Positions 8,888 to 17,048 of a stretch of DNA of 64,000 nucleotides are shown in pieces. The notes under the pieces were generated by a model. It searched no databases. It was not told where the DNA came from and saw only the letters and a program-made list of their open reading frames with translations. The DNA is from Polaromonas sp. (GTDB taxonomy: Bacteria; Pseudomonadota; Gammaproteobacteria; Burkholderiales; Burkholderiaceae_C): contig NZ_JAAFGZ010000026.1 in assembly GCF_010365105.1 (NCBI RefSeq), positions 1 to 64,000 of the forward strand. The letters are read 5' to 3'. Positions within the stretch are counted from its first letter, which is position 1, and each line of letters begins with the position of its first letter. Position numbers and translations under genes: made by a program.

Positions 8888-9298
8888 TCAGGCGGCCACG
8901 GGGTCAAGGGCTGCGGCACCAAAATGCGGCAAAACATCGACGGCGTCGCCCTGGTATTTGCCCACGCCGTAGCCGGGGTAAGCCGCCAGCACGCGCCGCG
9001 CCACGTCCAGGGGCTGGTCGGCGCGCAGCACGGCCACGTCAAAACCGCTGCGTTTCATTTGCGCCAGCTGGTCGACCAGCACATCGCCGGTGGCGCGGAT
9101 TTCGCCCTTGAAGCCGAGCCGGCGGCGCAGCAAGAACGCCTGGCTGAACGCGCGGCCATCACTGAATTTGGGGAAATTCAGCTGCACACGTGCCACGCCT
9201 TCCAGCGACACGTCGCGTGGATCGGCGTCATTGGTCAATTCAATGCTGTTTTGGTCATTGGCGCATACGGCGTGGTTGTTGGCTGCTATCAATTTCAT
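8888..9298 (-). CDS. DUF934 family protein of the sulfate reduction cluster
   Basis: A 136-residue cytoplasmic protein matching the DUF934 family, found between cysI and cysH in many proteobacterial sulfur clusters; its biochemical role is not established. The segment LNFPKFSDGRAFSQAFLLRR and the following GEIRATGDVLVDQL are the recognisable core. The track ORF begins at 9355, but a GGAGAAAC Shine-Dalgarno lies just before ATG 9298 (MKLIAANN), so that start is preferred. The longer form would overlap cysI. Confidence 0.88.
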   Translation of the reverse strand: MKLIAANNHAVCANDQNSIELTNDADPRDVSLEGVARVQLNFPKFSDGRAFSQAFLLRRRLGFKGEIRATGDVLVDQLAQMKRSGFDVAVLRADQPLDVARRVLAAYPGYGVGKYQGDAVDVLPHFGAAALDPVAA

Positions 9299-9344
9299 GG
9301 TGTTTCTCCGGTTTAGAGGTTCGGTATGAAGGTCAACAAGCCAC

Positions 9345-11177
9345 TCAAGCGGCAACGCTTTCGGCGGCTTCGGGGCGTCGGGTGCTCATGCGGGCGGCGT
9401 TGGCAGCCAGCTTGAACGCATCCGGGCCTGTGCGGCGCAGCGTGTCGATGAAGGTTTCGCGGCCATTGCGCTGGGCCACGTAGGTCGCAATCAAGGCTTC
9501 AATGACTTCAGGCACTTCGGCGGCAGAAAACGACGGTCCCACGGTTTTGCCGGGCATGGCTGGGCCGGACAGCAAGGTGCCGTCAGCGCCGCCCAGCGAC
9601 ACCTGGTACCACTCCTTGCCGTCTTTATCGACGCCCAGAATGCCGATGTGGCCGCTGTGATGGTGGCCGCAAGAGTTGATGCAGCCGCTGATGTGCAGGT
9701 CAATCTCGCCCAGGTCGTGCAGCTCGTCCAGATCCTGATAGCGCTCGGTGATGGCTTCGGCAATCGGAATCGAGCGGGCATTGGCCAGCGAGCAAAAATC
9801 GCCGCCGGGGCAGGTGATCATGTCGGTCAGCAGGCCAATGTTCGGGCGGGCCAGACCCGCAGCACGGGCCGCTTGCCACAGCTCGGGCAGGTCGTCGGCA
9901 TGCACCCACGGCAGCAACAGGTTTTGCTCGTGCGTGACGCGCAATTCGCTGGCGCTGAAACGGTCGGCCAGATCAGCCGCGATGTCCATTTGTTCGCCAG
10001 TGGCGTCGCCGGGGGCCTGGCCCAGACGTTTGAAGGACAGCGACACGGCGCGCAGCGCGGGGTTTTGGTGCGGCCTGACGTTGCGTTCCAGCCAGCGGGT
10101 GTATTCGACGTTGCCCTGTGCTTGCGTGCGCAATGCTTCGTGTGCGGCTTGCTCGGCGGGCGTGCGCACGCGCTGCGTGACAACGGGCGCGACGAAGCAG
10201 GCCGATACGCGGTCGAACTCGGCTTGCGTGATCAGGTGCGGCGCGCCGTCCTGCTCGACGATTTGCTTGAACTCGGCCTCGACCTGGTCGATGTAGCGCT
10301 GGCCTTCGGCTTTCACCAAAATCTTGATGCGCGCTTTCCAGGCGTTGTCGCGACGGCCGTAGCGGTTGTAGACGCGAATCACCGCTTCGATGTAGTTCAT
10401 GATCTGGTTCCATGGCAGGAACTCGCGGATCACGCTGCCAATCACCGGCGTGCGGCCCATGCCGCCGCCGACCAGCACCTTGAAGCCCAGCTCGCCAGCC
10501 TCGTTGCGCAGCAATTGCAGGCCCACGTCGTACCAGCCGATGGCGGCGCGGTCTTCCAGCGCGCCGTTCAGGGCAATCTTGAACTTGCGCGGCAAGAAGG
10601 CGAATTCGGGGTGCAGCGTGCTCCACTGACGCATGATTTCTGCAAACGGGCGCGGGTCGGCAATCTCGTCGGGTGCAATGCCGGCCAGTGCGTCGCTGGT
10701 GATGTTGCGGATGCAGTTGCCGCTGGTCTGGATGCCGTGCATGTCCACGCTGGCCAGCAAGTCCATCACGTCGGCCGCATCGCTCAGCGGAATCCAGTTG
10801 TATTGCACGTTGGTGCGGGTGGTGAAGTGGGCGTAGCCCTTGGTCAACTTGGTGTGCACCGACAGGCCGTTTTTCAGAGGCACGGCACCGAGCTTGTCCT
10901 GCATGGCCTGTGCGTCGGCCAGCAGGGCAGCGTCGGGCTGGTCGTATTCGCGGGCGATTCTGGCCAGCACGCGCAGCTGGTGGCTGGCCAGCTCGCCATA
11001 AGGCACGGCCACGCGCAGCATGGGCGCGTAGCGCTGCACATACCAGCCGTTTTGCAGGCGCAGTGGCTTGAATTCGTCTTCGGCCAGTGTGCCTGCCTGC
11101 CAGCGGGTGAGCTGGTCGCGGAACTGGCTGGCACGGGCTTTTACAAACTGGCGGTCAAATTCGGTGTATTGGTACAT
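9345..11177 (-). CDS. cysI: Siroheme-dependent nitrite/sulfite reductase CysI
   Basis: Six-electron reduction of sulfite to sulfide. The protein of about 610 residues has the ferredoxin-like and siroheme-binding halves, with cluster ligands in TCPGGDFCSLANA (C-x5-C) and SGCINSCGHHHSG (C-x3-C). The track start at 11186 is a TTG; the ATG three codons on (MYQYTEFDRQ) is the more natural start and is used here. No cysJ flavoprotein is encoded in the cluster, so electrons probably come from a ferredoxin rather than NADPH directly. Its place between a TauE exporter and cysH favours sulfite over nitrite. Confidence 0.93.
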   Translation of the reverse strand: MYQYTEFDRQFVKARASQFRDQLTRWQAGTLAEDEFKPLRLQNGWYVQRYAPMLRVAVPYGELASHQLRVLARIAREYDQPDAALLADAQAMQDKLGAVPLKNGLSVHTKLTKGYAHFTTRTNVQYNWIPLSDAADVMDLLASVDMHGIQTSGNCIRNITSDALAGIAPDEIADPRPFAEIMRQWSTLHPEFAFLPRKFKIALNGALEDRAAIGWYDVGLQLLRNEAGELGFKVLVGGGMGRTPVIGSVIREFLPWNQIMNYIEAVIRVYNRYGRRDNAWKARIKILVKAEGQRYIDQVEAEFKQIVEQDGAPHLITQAEFDRVSACFVAPVVTQRVRTPAEQAAHEALRTQAQGNVEYTRWLERNVRPHQNPALRAVSLSFKRLGQAPGDATGEQMDIAADLADRFSASELRVTHEQNLLLPWVHADDLPELWQAARAAGLARPNIGLLTDMITCPGGDFCSLANARSIPIAEAITERYQDLDELHDLGEIDLHISGCINSCGHHHSGHIGILGVDKDGKEWYQVSLGGADGTLLSGPAMPGKTVGPSFSAAEVPEVIEALIATYVAQRNGRETFIDTLRRTGPDAFKLAANAARMSTRRPEAAESVAA

Positions 11178-11212
11178 AGAGGTCAAAGGTCAGGTGAAAA
11201 GGGAAGAATGGA

Positions 11213-12004
11213 TCAGATGGAAATGAGTTTCACGCCGGCGTAAGCCAGCAGCATCGACAGCAGCGAGCGAATGGCGCGATCAGGCGTTTTGCGCATCAGC
11301 TGCGTTCCGAGCCATATGCCAGGCAGCGAGCCGGCCAGCAGCTTGAGCAGCAAAGGCCAGTCCACCGAGCCAATCGACGCATGGCCCAGGCCAGCGACAA
11401 GTGTCAGCGGCACGGCATGGGCAATATCCGCTGCCACGATGCGCGGCAAGGGCAGTGCGGGGTAAAGCAGCATCAGCACAATCACGCCGATGGCGCCTGC
11501 GCCCACCGATGTCAGCGTGACCAGCGTGCCGATCACCGCGCCAAAAATTATCGGCAGCGCCCAATGGCGCGCGTGCGTGGCCTGGGCCAGCAGTTCAGGG
11601 GCAATGTGCTGGGGCGGCGTCTTGCCGCGACACACCTTGTAGAAGGTCGATGCTGCCGTCAGCAGCAGCGCCAGACCCAAGGTGGTGGTCATGATCGACT
11701 GGGTTTGCGGATCTGCCGGGCCGAGGCGCTGCAGGAAATACAGCGTGACCAAAGACGCCGGAATGCTGCCCAACGCCGTCTGCCCCACGATGCGCCAGTC
11801 AATCACCCGGGCGCGCGCCAGGCTGACCGTGCCGCCCATCTTGGTGAAAGCGGCAAACAGCAAGTCCGTGCCAATCGCCAGGTGCGGCTTCACGCCAAAC
11901 ACGAAGATCAGCAGCGGCGTCATCAGGGAACCGCCGCCCACGCCGGTCAGCCCGACCACGAGGCCCACGAAAAAACCGGCAAAAATAAACGCGAATTCAT
12001 GCAT
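11213..12004 (-). CDS. TauE/SafE family sulfite/organosulfur exporter
   Basis: A 263-residue inner-membrane protein with about eight hydrophobic segments and the glycine-rich start GFFVGLVVGLTGVGGGSLMTPLL and its second-half echo TLTSVGAGAIGVIVLMLLYP, the two-fold repeat typical of TauE/SafE. As first gene of the leftward cys operon it likely removes excess sulfite or a related anion. The substrate is inferred from context only. Confidence 0.9.
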   Translation of the reverse strand: MHEFAFIFAGFFVGLVVGLTGVGGGSLMTPLLIFVFGVKPHLAIGTDLLFAAFTKMGGTVSLARARVIDWRIVGQTALGSIPASLVTLYFLQRLGPADPQTQSIMTTTLGLALLLTAASTFYKVCRGKTPPQHIAPELLAQATHARHWALPIIFGAVIGTLVTLTSVGAGAIGVIVLMLLYPALPLPRIVAADIAHAVPLTLVAGLGHASIGSVDWPLLLKLLAGSLPGIWLGTQLMRKTPDRAIRSLLSMLLAYAGVKLISI

Positions 12005-12062
12005 AAGACCGAGAATGTAACGGCGCTGCTTATGAATTCAAACTATAGATTTGTTCTTCCTT

Positions 12063-12081
12063 TATGCGAATAAGCATATTC
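12063..12081. promoter_or_regulatory. Inverted repeat in the divergent promoter region of the cys operon
   Basis: Two interleaved palindromes lie 59 bases before the tauE-type start: TATGC-GAATAA-GCATA and GAATA-AGCA-TATTC. The first also fits a LysR-type T-N11-A box. Because it precedes the sulfate reduction operon, a CysB-like regulator is a plausible ligand. This is inference from position and symmetry. Confidence 0.45.
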
Positions 12082-12261
12082 ACTCATGCGCACGCGGGTT
12101 TGCAGGCATTTCTGACAACTGGCTGGAGAAACCAAATATTGGTTTCATGATTGCGCGCAATGCAAGCCGAACTGTGCGCGGTAAAGTCTGTTTTTTTTCG
12201 GGTTGGTTTCGTAGAGGCAAACCCACCTGATCGCCGAATTTTTTACTTTTGGAGAAAAATC

Positions 12262-13473
12262 TTGAAATTTGCAAAATCTGCCTTACTGGGCACTCTGTGG
12301 CTGGCCACTGCGCTGTCTGTGCAGGCCGCTTCGGATGTGCCCATCAAGATTGGGGAAATCAACAGCTATTCGACGATTCCGCAGTTCACCCTGCCTTACC
12401 GCCAGGGCTGGCAGTTGGCCGTGGAAGAAATCAACGCGGCCGGTGGCCTGCTGGGACGCAAGGTCGAAGTGATTGCCCGCGATGACGTAGGCAAGCCCGA
12501 AGAAGCGCTGCGCCATGCCATCGAACTCACCTCGCGCGAAAAAGTCGATGTGCTGGCCGGCGGATTTTTGTCCAACGTGGGGCTGGCCCTGGCTGATTTT
12601 GCGCAGAAAAACAAGCGCGTCTATATCGCCAGCGAACCGTTGACTGACGCGCTGGTCTGGGAAAAAGGCAACCGCTACACCTTCCGCGTGCGCCCCAGCA
12701 CCTATATGCAGGCGGCCATGCTGGTCGAGGAAGCGGCCAAGATGCCGGCGAAACGCTGGGCCACGATTGCGCCCAACTACGAATACGGCCAGAGCGCCGT
12801 CGCCAGCTTCAAGGAGCTGCTCAAGGCCAAGCGGCCCGATGTGGAGTTTGTCGGCGAACAGTGGCCGGCCCAAGGCAAGCTCGATGCCGGCACCACGCTG
12901 CAAGCCACGATGCAAAGCAAGCCCGACGCGATTTTCAATGTCACTTTTGGCGCAGATTTGGCCAAACTCGTGCGCGAAGGCAACCAGCGCGGCATTTTTC
13001 CAAAAACGCCGGTGGTGTCTTTGCTGTCGGGCGAACCCGAATACCTCGACGTGCTGAAAGACGAAACGCCCAAGGGCTGGATCGTCACCGGCTACCCGTG
13101 GGACCAGATCGACTCCACCGAACATGCCAGCTTTGCAGCCAACTACTACCGCCGTTTCAAGGAATACCCGAAGGTCGGCTCGGTGGTCGGTTATTCGACC
13201 ATGCAGGCGATTTTTGCCGGCATCAAGAAAGCCAACTCGACGGACAACGAAAAGCTGGTCGTAGCGCTGCGCGGCGTGAAGTTCAGCACGCCGTTCGGTC
13301 CGGCTGAATTCAGGGCCGTCGACCAGCAATCGACAATGGGCGCCTATGTCGGCAAGCTCGATCTGCGCGGCAACAAGGGCACGATGGTGAACTGGCGCTA
13401 TGCCGACGGAAAAGCCTATTTGCCAAGCGACGCCTACGTCAAAGCCAGACGACCGGCAGAAGCGATGAAGTGA
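12262..13473 (+). CDS. ABC transporter substrate-binding protein, branched-chain amino acid type
   Basis: A periplasmic type-I binding protein of about 403 residues (Peripla_BP_6 / LivJ class). The start is taken as TTG 12262, which has GGAG eight to ten bases upstream and gives a clean signal peptide (KFAKSALLGTLWLATALSVQAA). The track start at 12151 would put the signal peptide inside the protein. Mature features include KIGEINSYSTIPQFTLPYRQGW, the LAVEEINAAGGLLGRKVE block and VLAGGFLSNVGLALADFAQ. No permease or ATPase gene accompanies it, so its partners must be elsewhere. It diverges from the sulfur operon, but the ligand cannot be told from sequence. Confidence 0.87.
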   Translation: MKFAKSALLGTLWLATALSVQAASDVPIKIGEINSYSTIPQFTLPYRQGWQLAVEEINAAGGLLGRKVEVIARDDVGKPEEALRHAIELTSREKVDVLAGGFLSNVGLALADFAQKNKRVYIASEPLTDALVWEKGNRYTFRVRPSTYMQAAMLVEEAAKMPAKRWATIAPNYEYGQSAVASFKELLKAKRPDVEFVGEQWPAQGKLDAGTTLQATMQSKPDAIFNVTFGADLAKLVREGNQRGIFPKTPVVSLLSGEPEYLDVLKDETPKGWIVTGYPWDQIDSTEHASFAANYYRRFKEYPKVGSVVGYSTMQAIFAGIKKANSTDNEKLVVALRGVKFSTPFGPAEFRAVDQQSTMGAYVGKLDLRGNKGTMVNWRYADGKAYLPSDAYVKARRPAEAMK

Positions 13474-13477
13474 AATT

Positions 13478-13530
13478 GCTATTAAATAAATAGCTGCTTG
13501 CGCAGGCCCACTATGCGCAAGCGCCACTTT
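13478..13530 (+). repeat. Dispersed palindromic repeat, copy 2
   Basis: GCTATTAAATAAATAGCTG, then CTTGCGCA...TGCGCAAG, nearly the ideal form with both hairpins. It fills the gap between the convergent binding-protein and mnmC genes, where it could end transcription. Confidence 0.85.
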
Positions 13531-13541
13531 TCATCTAAATA

Positions 13542-15452
13542 TCAGGTTTTCAGGACGTTAGCGTGATGTTTGGCGTATTGGGGCAGCAGCGCATCGGCCA
13601 GGCGCTGCTCCACCGGCAGCGGCTCGCCATGCAGCCGCGCCGCCAGCAGTTCAGCGCACAGCGCGGCAAAACTCAGGCCACGCGATCCCATGCCGCTGCT
13701 GACCCAAACATTCGGCACGTTTTCCAGCGGACCTAAGGAAGGCAGGCGGCTTGGTGTGGCGCAGCGGACGCCGGCCCAGCCTTGCACCTGATGATGGTCA
13801 AACTGGCTGGCCAAAGCCTGCGCCGCAACGGGCAGCAGCGTCTGCAGCTTGCTGAAGTTGTGTTGTTCGTCTGCAGGCCGGATGTCACGGCTGCGGCTGT
13901 CGCGTTCAAACGTCGAGCCGATGACCCAACCCATTCCCTGCGCCAACGGGACGTTTGGCACCAGACTTCCGTGGCCATTCACAGGAAAAGCCGGCATGGC
14001 GGACGCCGTGTCCGGCGAATGCAGCCCCCAGGACGCCTGGCCGCGAATGGGCTGCAGCGCCAGTGGATTCACCACTCCAGCCGATGTAGCCAGCGCGGCG
14101 CTGCCGTGGCCAGCCGCCAGCACCAACAGTTCGGCTTGCGCCAGCAATTGGCCTGCGGCGTCGAGCACCTGCCATTGATCCGCTTTATGCAGCAACTGAC
14201 GCGCCTCGGACTGGCCGCGCCATGTCACGCCCGGCGTTGCCAGCCACGCCTGCACCAAACTCGCCGGTTTGATCCAGCCGGCCCGAACATGCCACAAGGC
14301 CGGGGTTTCGGGTGGCAGGCCGCAGTGTTTGAGTTGTTCGGCGGTGGCCAACGTAGTCCAGTCGTGTGCGGCAACGGCCAGCGCTTGCCCGGCTTGCCAT
14401 GCTGCAGGAAGCTTGCGGGCATGCTCGATGCAGTGCTCCAGCACGCCGGTGGGGTGCCAGTCGGTTCCGGTTTGCAGCCGCGACTCCGCTTGTTGCAGCA
14501 TCACCCGGATACCGCTACGCGACAGGCGCGACAACACGCTGTCGTCGGGCGAAACATGCGCCGCCAATACTCCGGCGGGCAACCCCGACGCGCCTTCGGC
14601 CGGCGTGCTGGCTGCATCCAGTACCGTCACCTGCCAGCCACGACGCGCCAGGCTGGCCGCCACGGCTGCGCCCGCCAGGCCTGCACCGATAACGATGCAG
14701 CGCGCTGGCGTGGGTCGATGTTCTGTGGTTGATTTTCTTTTGGGTTCCCATGCGGGCTGGTATTCGCCCTGCAGGTTGTCGCGCTTGGGCGGAATGCCGG
14801 GGACTTTCTTCACCACGAAGCCGCATTGCGCCAACGCGTCGCGCACGCTGCGCGCCACCGTCCAGGTGGCAAGGCGTGTACCGCGCCGGCAGCAACGGGC
14901 GACGGTCTTGAAGGTATGCACGTCCCAGATATCGGGATTCAGCAAGGGGCTGAAACCGTCAAGGTAAACCGAATCAGCTTCAAAATTGTGTTCACGCAGC
15001 ATCGCTTTGGCGTCACCAATGCACAGCGTCAAAAGCACCTGGCCGTTTTCAAAACTCAGCCGGTGAAAGCCGGGCAACAGTCCCCAAAGCTGGCGCTGCA
15101 ATTGCTCAGCAAAAGGGAGCAATTTGGGATGGCTGCGCGCGCTGCGCAAGACGTCTTCGGCGCTGGCCGGAAAAGCCTCGGTCGAGACGAAATGAAGCAG
15201 GCGAGGGCGCTGCGCATCGGCCTTCCATGCCGCCCAGGTGACCAGGAAATTCAGCCCCAGGCCAAAGCCGGTTTCCAGCACGCACCATTGCGACTGGCCA
15301 GCCCAGGCTTCAGGCAGGCCGCAGCCTTGAAGAAAAACGGCCTTCGCCTGTTCAAGGCCCCCGAGCTCACTGCGGTAGCGGTCGCCAAAGCGCGGACTGT
15401 AGGGGCTGCCGCCTGCCGTGCCGTCTTCCAGCCACTCAATGCGCTCGGCCAT
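13542..15452 (-). CDS. mnmC: Bifunctional tRNA modification enzyme MnmC (methyltransferase + FAD oxidoreductase)
   Basis: Completes the 5-methylaminomethyl-2-thiouridine wobble base in tRNA. The N-terminal 230 residues form the SAM-dependent methyltransferase (SPRFGDRYRSELGG, VLETGFGLGLNFLVTW, DSVYLDGFSPLLNPDIW). The C-terminal half is the FAD-dependent demodification domain, beginning with the dinucleotide motif CIVIGAGLAGAAVAASLARR near residue 250 and ending GMGSRGLSFAALCAELLA. At 636 residues it is a full-length fusion. It is followed 9 bases upstream by yggX on the same strand. Confidence 0.95.
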   Translation of the reverse strand: MAERIEWLEDGTAGGSPYSPRFGDRYRSELGGLEQAKAVFLQGCGLPEAWAGQSQWCVLETGFGLGLNFLVTWAAWKADAQRPRLLHFVSTEAFPASAEDVLRSARSHPKLLPFAEQLQRQLWGLLPGFHRLSFENGQVLLTLCIGDAKAMLREHNFEADSVYLDGFSPLLNPDIWDVHTFKTVARCCRRGTRLATWTVARSVRDALAQCGFVVKKVPGIPPKRDNLQGEYQPAWEPKRKSTTEHRPTPARCIVIGAGLAGAAVAASLARRGWQVTVLDAASTPAEGASGLPAGVLAAHVSPDDSVLSRLSRSGIRVMLQQAESRLQTGTDWHPTGVLEHCIEHARKLPAAWQAGQALAVAAHDWTTLATAEQLKHCGLPPETPALWHVRAGWIKPASLVQAWLATPGVTWRGQSEARQLLHKADQWQVLDAAGQLLAQAELLVLAAGHGSAALATSAGVVNPLALQPIRGQASWGLHSPDTASAMPAFPVNGHGSLVPNVPLAQGMGWVIGSTFERDSRSRDIRPADEQHNFSKLQTLLPVAAQALASQFDHHQVQGWAGVRCATPSRLPSLGPLENVPNVWVSSGMGSRGLSFAALCAELLAARLHGEPLPVEQRLADALLPQYAKHHANVLKT

Positions 15453-15461
15453 CCGCCGCGC

Positions 15462-15743
15462 TCAGACGCCGGGAGGTGTCGGCGGAACATAGCCCTGCAC
15501 CGCATCGGCGCCGTCGCCGAAGAAATGCTTTTCCATCTGCCGCGCCAGGTACTGGCGGGCGCGCGCATCGGCCAGGTTCAGCCGGTTTTCATTCACCAGC
15601 ATGGTTTGCTGCTTCATCCAGTCAGCCCAGGCCTGCTTGCTGACTTCTTCCCAGATGCGCTTGCCCAGCGGGCCGGGGTACGGTGGAAAGTCCAGGCCTT
15701 CGGCTTCCTTGCCGAGCTTGATGCAATTGACGAGACGTGCCAT
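15462..15743 (-). CDS. yggX: Oxidative damage protection protein YggX (Fe(II) trafficking)
   Basis: A 93-residue cytoplasmic protein with the family signature [24 protein letters not shown], including the conserved Cys7, and [21 protein letters not shown]. The family protects labile Fe-S clusters and has been linked to iron trafficking. The length is normal. It lies immediately upstream of mnmC and is probably cotranscribed with it. Confidence 0.95.
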   Translation of the reverse strand: MARLVNCIKLGKEAEGLDFPPYPGPLGKRIWEEVSKQAWADWMKQQTMLVNENRLNLADARARQYLARQMEKHFFGDGADAVQGYVPPTPPGV

Positions 15744-16261
15744 GTGAGAAGTTCTTTCTTGCTTTTGAAGTTGGGAAGTTGAGATATGGGAGGAAATTTT
15801 TTCGAATAAAAACGATGTTTTATCCGTCTTGAACAGGAACGCCTGAATCCAGAGTCCATTTTGTCCGCATTTGGCGGCATTTCTGGAACACGGCGTAAAC
15901 CCTGAGGTCGTGTCGCCACTTTATCAAGCTTTGCATTCACGCCGCCATGGCAATGGTTCTGGCCGCCCCGGCAGGGGGGCGATACGGTCTGAACCCACCA
16001 TGAGCGGCTTGCCGCGACGCCTTTCGGATCGGCTGCAAAGGCAGCCCGAAAGACCGCGTTGCAAATCAGGATAGTGACGGTATTCGGTTTTAACGGTAAA
16101 ATGCGGCTCCAACCCACGACAGGCAAGCGTGAAAAGCTATTAAAAATATAGCGCTAACGTTTGTCGGGCCGGGCTTTCAGTAGCCTGGCAGCCTATCCAC
16201 CCATGGAGAAGCCGACTGGCAAAGCGCTTGAATTTGGGGAAGGAACCCCCAAATCTGTTAC
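15744..16261. other. Gene-free divergent region between yggX and the 125-residue ORF
   Basis: About 518 bases with no convincing gene. The only open frame (15614..16126 minus) is arginine-rich and shadow-like. It holds a repeat palindrome at 16136 and a local GAATTTGGGGAAGGAACC purine run that serves the gene starting at 16262. The GC-rich piece GCCGCCCCGGCAGGGGGGCG near 15962 is a small imperfect stem. Confidence 0.6.
16136..16152. repeat. Dispersed palindromic repeat, copy 3 (short form)
   Basis: GCTATTAAAAATATAGC, the AT-rich palindrome half only. The TTGCGCA/TGCGCAAG half is absent. It lies 110 bases before the ORF at 16262. Confidence 0.7.
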
Positions 16262-16639
16262 ATGAACGCAACCAAACCAAACGCCCGTAAAACCGATCTG
16301 ACCGTGACCCATGTGCTCGCTGAATTGCTTGAGCGCCTGGAGTGCAGTGCGGTGCCTGTCGGCGCCGAACAGTACCGATCCGTCGTGCAGCATCTGGTGA
16401 GCGAGCTGGGTGAAGTCGAGCCGGGAACGGCCCTTGGTGCCTTGCTCGACAGCCATCCTGCCGCCGCCGAACTGTACGAAAACGTTTATTACCAGCATGC
16501 CGGGCTTTGCCGCTCGGCGCTGGACGCTTCGCTCGCTGCGGAGCAACAAGCCAAAGAGGCCTTGGACCGCGCAATGCGCCGGGCCATGGACCGCTCCAAT
16601 CAATCACATAAGGAAGACCCCACCCATGGCAAGAGCTGA
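16262..16639 (+). CDS. Hypothetical protein, 125 residues
   Basis: No family recognised. The predicted protein is soluble, largely helical, rich in Ala, Glu and Leu, without signal peptide or membrane segment. The middle reads VGAEQYRSVVQHLVSELGEVEPGTALGALL and the C-terminus is charged (AEQQAKEALDRAMRRAMDR). GAAGGAACC lies 12-20 bases before the ATG. Its stop overlaps the start of the next gene by 14 bases, so the two are probably coupled. Codon use resembles that of neighbouring real genes, which supports it as coding. Confidence 0.7.
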   Translation: MNATKPNARKTDLTVTHVLAELLERLECSAVPVGAEQYRSVVQHLVSELGEVEPGTALGALLDSHPAAAELYENVYYQHAGLCRSALDASLAAEQQAKEALDRAMRRAMDRSNQSHKEDPTHGKS

Positions 16640-16901
16640 CGCCAAAACCGCCGTACTCGCAGACGGCCTGCGCTACAAATCCAAAGTTTCGGGTTCGCCC
16701 TTTGCGGCCACCACGTCGTTCGGAGCGGCAACCATGTCGTGCTTCATGTGCGGAAAGCACCGCGCCCGCTCCCTGATGGGCACCCGCAAGGTGCTGGGCA
16801 AGTCCCAGGCCGTCTGCTCGCCTTCCTGCAAGGGGCTGGATGAAGCGCTTGAGGCCGCTGCCGCTGCGTCGGCTGCCGCAGCCGCCGCGTCTGCGGCCTG
16901 A
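16626..16901 (+). CDS. Small Cys-containing protein with poly-Ala tail, unknown function
   Basis: The track ORF at 16410 is an upstream extension; the likely start is ATG 16626 (MARADAKTAVLADG), preceded by AAGGAAG 9 bases away, giving 91 residues. It contains SCFMCGKHR and, after 20 residues, VCSPSCK: two CxxC/CxxxC pairs that could form a single zinc site. The C-terminus is alanine and serine only (EAAAAASAAAAAASAA), encoded by a low-complexity GCC/GCG run. It overlaps the preceding ORF. No family assigned. Confidence 0.7.
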   Translation: MARADAKTAVLADGLRYKSKVSGSPFAATTSFGAATMSCFMCGKHRARSLMGTRKVLGKSQAVCSPSCKGLDEALEAAAAASAAAAAASAA

Positions 16902-17048
16902 GGTTTTGCTGGTTCGCCGGGTGGGCTGCGGCGTTTGCTGGCTTGACCCGGGCTTGATTTTGTGGTTTGCGGCTGCGTACAGTGCGCTGCCGGGCACACC
17001 AAAATTTTTGTCATTCATCCTCAAGTGACTCGCAAAGGGAAACCCGTC

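Noticed and set aside
9648-11243. Plus-strand ORF of 531 codons opposite cysI
   Set aside because: It lies wholly antisense to the well-conserved cysI; the protein is rich in Val, Gln, His and Arg as expected for a shadow frame in GC-rich DNA and has no recognisable domain.
12283-13527. Minus-strand ORF of 414 codons opposite the binding-protein gene
   Set aside because: Shadow frame; the plus strand encodes a clear periplasmic binding protein with signal peptide.
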